A DNA stretch of 19,863 nt from CAZXCQ01 sp964639275 (GTDB lineage Bacteria > Desulfobacterota > DSM-4660 > Desulfatiglandales > Desulfatiglandaceae): NCBI GenBank assembly GCA_964639275.1, contig CAZXCQ010000099.1, positions 1-19,863 on the forward strand. Direction: 5' to 3'. Position 1 is the first letter of the stretch. The number at the start of each line of letters is the position of its first letter. Positions 14,761 to 19,863 of the stretch are shown here, one piece after another. The notes below the pieces were generated by a model. The model did no database searches and was not told the DNA's origin. It worked only from the letters and a program-made list of their open reading frames with translations. Made by a program: the position numbers and the translations under genes.

Positions 14761-16170
14761 TCAAAATATTTGGGTTTTCCGTGGTTCAAATCGTAACGGG
14801 TTATTTCCATAGGATTCTCTGATAATCTCCAGGGGATGGCGCACCTTGTATGGGGTGAGTTGATTAAACTGGAGCCGGCAACTGAGGCAATCCGTGGCAA
14901 TCACCTCGGGGTCAATCCGTTTGAGTCTTGCCATCAACCGGCCAGAGATCTTTATGGACAAGGGGTGAAAATATTTCTTAAAGCCCATAATGCCCCCATT
15001 GCCGCAGCAGTATATCTCGTCAATGGCCTCCGGGGACAACCCGGGGATCAGACCCATGAGATCATAATAGGGTCTCCCGACCTTTTGCTCCCTCAGGTGG
15101 CAGGGGGGATAGTAGGCCAGCCTGGCAGACAAAGGACCAAGCCTTGTGTCAAATTCCCCTTCAGAATAGAGCCTCTGCAGATATTCTCCCGCATCATAGG
15201 TGTTTTCAGCCACCATAATTCGCTTCCTGGCGCTGATGGCAGAAAAATAGCCATCGTCTTTTAGATAGGTGTTGAGAAACTCTATTGAGAGCAGACTTAG
15301 CCCGTCGTGGACAGAGGAGAGGGGAGGCCCCCCTCTTGGCAGCTTTACAAAACCGCCGTCTGATACAGCCAGGGAATCAATATACTCAAGGGAATGGTAG
15401 GCCCCTGCCTTCACTATACATTTCAGAAAGTATCCACATGTTGGGCAGGAGCAGACCACATCATATCCCTCCGCCACGGCCTCAATAAGATGGGGCAGAT
15501 TATGTTGTACAAATTCCATGGCCAGTTTGATATCTCCCTCAAGGAAGGCAGGCATGCCGCAGCATTTTTGCTCGGGATAATAGACCTCTATATTGTTCAT
15601 TTCAAAGACCTCAACAAATGCCTTCGCCACTTTGGGAAAAAAGAACTTGGCGGTGCACCCAGCAAAATATGCAACTTTTCTCCTTTTTTTGGTGCCCGGC
15701 CCTTTATTTGTTTTTCGCCTGCCGACCCATTTCGGGAAGTTCTCCCTTGGAAATCTGGGAAATTTGCGCGCCCGATGAAGTCCGGCCCCCCTTTCTATCC
15801 AACCCCTTGTGACCTGGTTCTGAAGCAAAAAATTGCCCAGTATGGGTAGGGTCCCTCCCAGTCTCCCAATACGATCCACGTTTTCGATTGCCCGGATCGC
15901 AAAGCCCAGTCCATATTTTTCCGCGTACTCGGTCTTGGCACCGAGCAGGGCCTGACGGATGTTGAGACAGGGACAGAGGGCACAGAAATTACACAGCTCA
16001 ACCAGATCTCTCAATTCCTCGGTGCGGATCTCTCCGCCGCTTTCTCTCTGTTTGTCATACAGCCTGAAGATTTCGGGAAACACGAGGCAGGAATTGCCCA
16101 GCAGGTCCCTGCACACATCGCAACCCCCACAAAAATTGATCTCATATCGGAGTTTATCCTCAGCGCTCAT
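14761..16170 (-). CDS. Iron-sulfur protein with two CCG domains (HdrD/GlpC-like)
   Basis: A 469-residue cytoplasmic or membrane-peripheral redox protein of the heterodisulfide-reductase / glycerol-3-phosphate-dehydrogenase subunit C type. The N-terminus has two cysteine groups for [4Fe-4S] clusters: C14, C17, C20 and C28 (CGGCDVC...NSC), and C60, C63, C66 and C68 (CNFCALCPC). Their spacing differs from the usual CxxCxxCxxxCP of ferredoxins. Two complete cysteine-rich CCG domains follow: C172, CCG at 203-205 and CPTC at 242-245; then C357, CCG at 388-390 and CLSC at 428-431. These domains bind a noncubane [4Fe-4S] cluster in HdrB-type proteins. No membrane helix is evident. Likely partners (an FAD or flavoprotein dehydrogenase subunit) are not next to it, so the electron donor and acceptor are unknown. 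A GAGGG at about 16174-16178 (minus sense) may be its ribosome site. Confidence 0.85.
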   Translation of the reverse strand: MSAEDKLRYEINFCGGCDVCRDLLGNSCLVFPEIFRLYDKQRESGGEIRTEELRDLVELCNFCALCPCLNIRQALLGAKTEYAEKYGLGFAIRAIENVDRIGRLGGTLPILGNFLLQNQVTRGWIERGAGLHRARKFPRFPRENFPKWVGRRKTNKGPGTKKRRKVAYFAGCTAKFFFPKVAKAFVEVFEMNNIEVYYPEQKCCGMPAFLEGDIKLAMEFVQHNLPHLIEAVAEGYDVVCSCPTCGYFLKCIVKAGAYHSLEYIDSLAVSDGGFVKLPRGGPPLSSVHDGLSLLSIEFLNTYLKDDGYFSAISARKRIMVAENTYDAGEYLQRLYSEGEFDTRLGPLSARLAYYPPCHLREQKVGRPYYDLMGLIPGLSPEAIDEIYCCGNGGIMGFKKYFHPLSIKISGRLMARLKRIDPEVIATDCLSCRLQFNQLTPYKVRHPLEIIRESYGNNPLRFEPRKTQIF

Positions 16171-16459
16171 TTAACCCTCATAGCCATGATATTTGAACCA
16201 TACACAGGCAGGCCCCGGTGCCATAAAGGGAAACCCGCGAAGAGCATTACCTGACTTCTCTATTCCCAATGCCCCCAGCAAACGGCTTTCCCCCTGTTTT
16301 TTGGATGTTACACCTCGGCATGGTTCACGGGGAGTTTATCAATCATCCCGCCTTATGTAAAGCCGATCAATCCTCTGGGGCTTTCACGATATACCCATAG
16401 ATCTCTTGCTAAGACCTCAGGAGCCTAGAGCGCGCTTCAAATATGGCTTTTATTGGAGT

Positions 16460-16570
16460 TATTAACCGTCTCATAGTAATCTTATCATTCGTCATGCCTG
16501 GCTTGATCCGGCATCCAGAAAGAATCCCTGGATTCCGGCTTCCGCCGGAATGACGGTGAGACGGTTAATA
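16460..16570. repeat. Nested palindromic element (MITE/REP-like), 111 bp
   Basis: Perfect 14-base inverted ends TATTAACCGTCTCA (16460-16473) and TGAGACGGTTAATA (16557-16570) enclose a second inverted pair, GTCATGCC (16491-16498) with GGAATGAC (16547-16554). The core has two hairpins around ATCCAG and CTGGAT. The core pattern is shared with 19177-19259. No coding capacity and no target-site duplication were identified. Confidence 0.7.
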
Positions 16571-16775
16571 TAGGTTGTTTGGACGGCACAGGGTCTTTGT
16601 GGCCTGCACTGCGTTGCCTTTGCGCAATGCGTGGAAGGTATCATGGACCGAGACCCCTATGTATTGCATGACGCCCGAATCACGGTAGCAGTTGGTCATG
16701 CATCATGTTCACCCATTGCAGACTCGCTGGGAGCCGTCGAATTCATAGATTGAGGAGATGGGATTCTTCGGGTAG
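16565..16775 (-). pseudogene. Decayed 3' end of an unidentified gene
   Basis: One minus-strand reading frame gives protein-like text interrupted by stops. An upstream part reads HYPKNPISSIYEFDGSQRVC and is followed by two stops. A downstream 44-residue part then begins MTNCYRDSGVMQYIGVSVHD, continues with TFHALRKGNAVQATKTL, and ends at TAA at 16565-16567. This terminal stop lies inside the right arm of the palindromic element. The Cys-rich, Tyr-Arg-Asp text may be the C-terminus of a radical SAM protein, but that is a guess. The rest of the gap between 16171 and 16881 holds nothing I can support besides the repeat. Confidence 0.35.
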
Positions 16776-16881
16776 TGTCAACGCCAGAGATCCAGATTGC
16801 AGGCGAGATTGAAATACGGGTACCCTGGTCAGACGGGGAAATCTCCGTATTTCCTCAGGGGAGGGCAGGAAGTCCGGGGGA

Positions 16882-18408
16882 TCATGATTTTCGGCTGGTT
16901 CTCGTGAGTATGTCTTTCAAGAGATCTTCGTCGATCAGGTCCAAATCGGATGGGAGGACATTGCCGTCGACATCATAGCGAACAATGGGGACATCCGAGC
17001 TTACATAGCCGTATGGCAAATCAGGAGTATGCCCATCCACCATAACCACACCCGCGGGGAGTTGTGGCGGGTTATCCATCCCGACCTGCCTTAAGAGGCT
17101 AATCAGATAACTCTTGCCCGTTGAGCGATCCATATGAGACAAATCACGCGATCTCCTGAACAGACCGTCTTTGGGGACTATCAATTCCAGATTGGGGAAG
17201 AGGCTCAGGATATTCAAATGAACCCCGACCTTGAAACCCTCACCTATCAACCGCTCCTTGATCTCGGCGATTCTCGTGTAGTTGATCTCAAGATCCTCCC
17301 TGTCTCTGAATGGAAGATCAAGTATTACCGATATCTCCAGAAAGACCCGTCTGTCCAGATGTTTGATAATGTTGTTGATGGCCGCTTTGATGTCTTTGTA
17401 GGTGTATCCTTTATTGATATAGTCCAGACTGAAATCGGACGTGGACTCCAGCCCGATCAACAGGCAATTTACATAATCATTTACGAAACCAATATAGCTC
17501 TTGGTCTTCAAGAGAGTGATACCGGTGTAGATGGTGATGTCATAATCGCTGATTTGGTGGAGGATATTTTGAACACTGGGCGAAGTGGTATGAAAATAGG
17601 AATCAATAAATCGAATATGGGTGGAGCCCAAGCCCTTCATCATTTTGTGGATGTATTCAATGACCTTTGCATCCTCGGCAGTCTTCAAAAAGTCCATTGG
17701 CGGGAGGTTTCGGTACGTGCAGAATTTGCATTTGGCGTACCAGCACCTGTTGCTAAATCCCAAGTGCACGGGTATTAAAGTCATACCATCATAGTATTTT
17801 TTTAGGAAATCCCTTTCGCATTCATAGAAGGTTGCGTAGTCGTTTTCTGTGATCGCGGTATCCTTCCAATTCTTGATAATCCTGTAGAGATCGGTCTTGA
17901 GATCAATGTTGCCCGAGACAATAATCAGATGACTGCTCAGTCTTGATTGATCCACACCCATCCTGGAGAGGAACTGTCTGATAAATGCAGGTGACAGCCC
18001 GATGGTTATGAGCGGCCCGCCCATAACGACCCTTTTCCCTGTGTTTAGAAGATGCCTCACTATCAGGAGGTCACAGAAATTTATGACAGTAACAACAATA
18101 TATTGGGTATCGAAGTCCTCAAAAATATATTCATCATAATAGCCATAGGCCATGAACACATAAAATAGGTTATATATGATGTATTTCTGCTCCAGGAACG
18201 CCACCGCATTCGGAGAAAGGGTGTCAGCAGCCTTTGAGATGATTCGATCAAAGATCTCCTCATGGATCTTTGAGGAATAAGTCCTGAGGGGAATGTCGCT
18301 GAATTCCACCTTGAGGTTCTTGTCCCGCAGCAGGTTCTCCGTAATCATCCTTGTCGCCATGGGATAAAAGCCCTTGAATAACGGCGGGTATATGTATGTA
18401 ATTCTCAT
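16882..18408 (-). CDS. Radical SAM protein with B12-binding-like N-terminal domain
   Basis: A 508-residue cytoplasmic enzyme of the class in which a Rossmann-like N-terminal domain precedes a radical SAM barrel. The N-terminus MRITYIYPPLFKGF and the strand-loop ending in RVVMGGPLITIGL (about 126-138) match cobalamin-binding-type domains, but I do not see the DxHxxG cobalamin motif. The cluster motif is C222, C227, C230 in NRCWYAKCKFC, a CX4CX2C spacing as in some B12-type radical SAM proteins rather than the canonical CX3CX2C. Downstream, GLESTSDFSLDYINKGYT (from 319) is a typical barrel strand of the family. Substrate and product are unknown. The ATG has only a weak GAGAT upstream. It lies downstream of methylmalonyl-CoA epimerase, with a repeat in the 120-base gap, so an operon link is uncertain. 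Confidence 0.85.
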   Translation of the reverse strand: MRITYIYPPLFKGFYPMATRMITENLLRDKNLKVEFSDIPLRTYSSKIHEEIFDRIISKAADTLSPNAVAFLEQKYIIYNLFYVFMAYGYYDEYIFEDFDTQYIVVTVINFCDLLIVRHLLNTGKRVVMGGPLITIGLSPAFIRQFLSRMGVDQSRLSSHLIIVSGNIDLKTDLYRIIKNWKDTAITENDYATFYECERDFLKKYYDGMTLIPVHLGFSNRCWYAKCKFCTYRNLPPMDFLKTAEDAKVIEYIHKMMKGLGSTHIRFIDSYFHTTSPSVQNILHQISDYDITIYTGITLLKTKSYIGFVNDYVNCLLIGLESTSDFSLDYINKGYTYKDIKAAINNIIKHLDRRVFLEISVILDLPFRDREDLEINYTRIAEIKERLIGEGFKVGVHLNILSLFPNLELIVPKDGLFRRSRDLSHMDRSTGKSYLISLLRQVGMDNPPQLPAGVVMVDGHTPDLPYGYVSSDVPIVRYDVDGNVLPSDLDLIDEDLLKDILTRTSRKS

Positions 18409-18465
18409 CGTCTGTATCTCATATTGAAAAACCCGTAAGAACCCCCAGACCGTAAGTTCCGCGAA

Positions 18466-18522
18466 GCATGTCCCGGCGAACCCCGGATCCAGTCCGGGGC
18501 AGGCTCCGGGAGCGGGAGTCCA
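18466..18522. repeat. Degenerate copy of the GTCAT...ATCCAG palindromic repeat
   Basis: Between the epimerase and radical SAM genes, a GC-rich block has a perfect 7-bp hairpin (CCCCGGA at 18481-18487, loop TCCAG, TCCGGGG at 18493-18499) and a further GCTCCGGGAGC palindrome. The CATGTCCCGGCG start and final TCCAG resemble eroded ends of the other two elements. No T-run follows, so it is not a good terminator. Confidence 0.4.
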
Positions 18523-18528
18523 GAACCT

Positions 18529-18930
18529 CTACCTCTGGCAGATCTCTATCAAGACCCCGTTGGTCTCCTTTGGATGGATAAAGGCAATCTTTGCACCCCC
18601 GGCGCCCTTTCGAGGCGCCTGATCGATCAGCCGGACCCCTCTTGTCTTTAGTTCCTCAAGGGCCTCGTCAATATTTTCCACGCGGAAGGCGATGTGCTGG
18701 ATACCCTCCCCACGGGCATCTATGTATTTTGCCACCGGGCCATCGGGGTCAGTGGATTCAAGCAATTCCACCTCGCTGTCGGTAATCGGAATAAAGGCCA
18801 CCTTGACCTTCTGATCAGCCACCTCTTCCACCTCTTCAATGCCGAGGCCCAGGATCTCGGTGTAGAACCTGCCCGCCTGGTCAATGCTCTTTACAGCAAC
18901 GCCTATGTGATCGATGTGTTTTACCTTCAT
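18529..18930 (-). CDS. mce: Methylmalonyl-CoA epimerase
   Basis: A 133-residue metal-dependent enzyme of the vicinal-oxygen-chelate fold that interconverts (2S)- and (2R)-methylmalonyl-CoA, linking propionate and succinyl-CoA. The length is normal. Metal ligands appear as His8 in IDHIGVAV, a Glu in EVELLE (54-59), His79 in GIQHIAF and Glu129 in VLIEI, the pattern of the family. The ATG has a very strong ribosome site, AAAGGAGG(G) at 18936-18943 in minus sense. The mutase genes that normally accompany it are not in the window. It fits an anaerobe that oxidises or ferments propionate, or that uses methylmalonyl-CoA in odd-chain acid metabolism. Neighbouring glyoxalase-fold families share the fold, but the motif set favours the epimerase. 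Confidence 0.93.
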   Translation of the reverse strand: MKVKHIDHIGVAVKSIDQAGRFYTEILGLGIEEVEEVADQKVKVAFIPITDSEVELLESTDPDGPVAKYIDARGEGIQHIAFRVENIDEALEELKTRGVRLIDQAPRKGAGGAKIAFIHPKETNGVLIEICQR

Positions 18931-19169
18931 AGTTCCCTCCTTTATCCTGCCACAAAGACACCAAGCCCGCCCTGGCGCAAGTGCCTGAATATCATATGAG
19001 CACTAAATTATCTATCAGATGAATTCTATATATAAACTCATTGCACGCCAGGTCTGGGCCAGGGGCACAAGGTTCACAAAATCATCCTCTTGATTCCCAT
19101 TTTAATAATACTACAGCAACACTTTTCAGGTAACCATTTGAAATGTAATATAAAACATGCCGATGGTCC

Positions 19170-19276
19170 CTTTGCGACGTCATTCCCGCGAAAGCGGGAA
19201 TCCAGTATTATTTTCACGTCCATAGCGTTCCTGGATGCCCGCCTTCGCGGGCATGACGTGCATAATAGGCGCAAAG
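19170..19276. repeat. Nested palindromic element (MITE/REP-like), about 107 bp
   Basis: Outer inverted repeat CTTTGCG (19170-19176) / CGCAAAG (19270-19276) surrounds ACGTCATTCCCGCG (19177-19190) with CGCGGGCATGACGT (19246-19259), 13 of 14 bases paired. Inside are two small hairpins with CCCGC-GAAA-GCGGG and GCCCGC-CTTC-GCGGGC, and ATCCAG opposed to CTGGAT. It shares the core design of the element at 16460-16570. The rest of the 18931-19504 gap has no gene that I can support. Confidence 0.75.
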
Positions 19277-19504
19277 TGTCGCTGTAGTATCATAGGCACA
19301 TTGAAATTAACGAGAAAACCAAACGGTCCTATTTGATAGGAATGTCTATTAGCCTTCCATATTTTCTTGGCGCCTTAGTGGCCGCTTCTTCTCTTAAAAG
19401 CCCTTGCCTTTGGTGTTTTGGATTATTATTATATTTGAGGCCGGTCTAACGGTAAACCCTTATATACTATCATAACTTTCATAACATATCCATAGGTTGG
19501 ACGC

Positions 19505-19759
19505 ATGAAATACAGCACTTTTGGTTTTGGTCCAGGGCTTACCCCACAGCGCCCTCCCCAACAAAAGAGGGATTTTGAGGAATTGGAGGCCATGGAACTC
19601 TACTGCCCCGAATGTCGTCGGGCAATGCCGGTGCGGAAGTTCCTGCTATTGATTTTGCCCGAAGGGGATCGGTATGAATACCGCTGCCAGCAATGCGGGG
19701 CCAAGGTGGGGGATAAGATTGACCGCTCAGGACAGTATTATGGCATTCTGAGACGATGA
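19505..19759 (+). CDS. Small zinc-ribbon protein of unknown function
   Basis: An 84-residue protein with a central zinc ribbon: CPEC at about 34-37 and CQQC at about 61-64, with a hydrophobic strand VRKFLLLILPEG between them. The first 28 residues are polar and proline-rich and may be disordered. No membrane segment or enzyme motif is seen. The start is not certain. The ATG at 19505 follows a weak AGGTTGG. A second ATG at 19592 (MELYCPEC) has GGAGG only two bases upstream, which is too close for a good site. Such short ribbons occur as nucleic-acid- or protein-binding factors, but I do not recognise this one. It stands alone on the plus strand after the palindromic element. Confidence 0.75.
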   Translation: MKYSTFGFGPGLTPQRPPQQKRDFEELEAMELYCPECRRAMPVRKFLLLILPEGDRYEYRCQQCGAKVGDKIDRSGQYYGILRR

Positions 19760-19778
19760 CAGGCCTTTACCTGTGCTA

Positions 19779-19808
19779 TTGACTCTGTTACCGGTGGGGT
19801 GTTATACA
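19779..19808 (+). promoter_or_regulatory. Candidate sigma-70 promoter near the right edge
   Basis: TTGACT (19779-19784) and TATACA (19803-19808) are 18 bases apart, a good match by inspection. It would drive the gene that may begin at 19850. Confidence 0.45.
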
Positions 19809-19849
19809 ATTCAGGAACTCTTTATAAGCCAACCCCGACAAGGATAATC

Positions 19850-19863
19850 ATGAAAATAAGAGT
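19850..19863 (+). CDS. Possible start of a gene cut by the window end
   Basis: An ATG preceded by AAGGAT at a suitable distance opens with M-K-I-R and reaches the edge. The upstream promoter-like pair supports it, but only four codons are visible, so nothing can be said of the product. Confidence 0.3.

Noticed and set aside
14836..15849. Long plus-strand open frames (142 and 151 residues)
   Set aside because: They are antisense shadows of the double-CCG Fe-S gene.
16811..16853. Inverted repeat GAAATACGG / CCGTATTTC downstream of the radical SAM gene
   Set aside because: The loop is 25 bases and no T-run follows on the minus strand, so a terminator call is not justified.
17134..17778. 214-residue plus-strand open frame
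   Set aside because: It lies fully antisense to the radical SAM gene, which has clear motifs; the plus frame has none.
19463..19468. TATACT as a -10 box for the zinc-ribbon gene
   Set aside because: No -35 box at a suitable distance; TTGAGG is 22 bases away.

Overview
The window looks like a chromosomal segment of an anaerobic deltaproteobacterium (Desulfobacterota; a sulfate reducer or syntroph). This is an inference from the gene mix: folD, a HdrD/GlpC-like double-CCG iron-sulfur protein, a radical SAM protein, a methylmalonyl-CoA epimerase and short dispersed palindromic repeats. No single gene fixes the taxon.

Layout. (1) 1-1.6 kb is housekeeping: folD with a hairpin terminator, a convergent two-helix membrane protein, and tRNA-Pro(UGG). 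(2) From just downstream of the tRNA to about 14.6 kb lies a surface-glycan locus, in places visibly more A+T-rich than folD. On the plus strand are a GT2 transferase broken by a one-base frameshift and the 5' stub of another gene. On the minus strand, reading from 10.8 kb down to 3.0 kb, are a SAF-domain homoserine-dehydrogenase-like oxidoreductase, a broken sulfotransferase-like gene, a GT-C membrane transferase, asparagine synthetase (asnB), an SDR-epimerase fragment and a Wzx-type flippase. A plus-strand GT4 transferase (11.2-12.3 kb) and a second GT-C membrane protein (12.5-14.6 kb, minus) complete it. (3) 14.7-19.8 kb returns to anaerobe metabolism: the double-CCG Fe-S protein, a stretch with a palindromic repeat and a decayed gene end, a B12-binding-type radical SAM protein, methylmalonyl-CoA epimerase, another palindromic repeat and a small zinc-ribbon protein. 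The start of a further gene may be cut by the right edge.

The glycan genes form a plausible set. GT2 and GT4 enzymes would add sugars on the cytoplasmic side, Wzx would flip the lipid-linked product, and the GT-C enzymes would use polyprenyl-phosphate sugars on the outer face. AsnB and the oxidoreductase may modify a sugar or acyl substituent. The most striking points are the density of broken genes in this locus (GT2, a 5' stub, SDR, sulfotransferase-like), the pair of divergent GT-C proteins sharing a GGQDQG(T/S)Y loop motif, a partial tRNA-Pro 3'-end repeat with a replacement hairpin, and nested palindromic elements. I found no CRISPR array, transposase, integrase or phage gene, and no clearly new defence or biosynthetic system.
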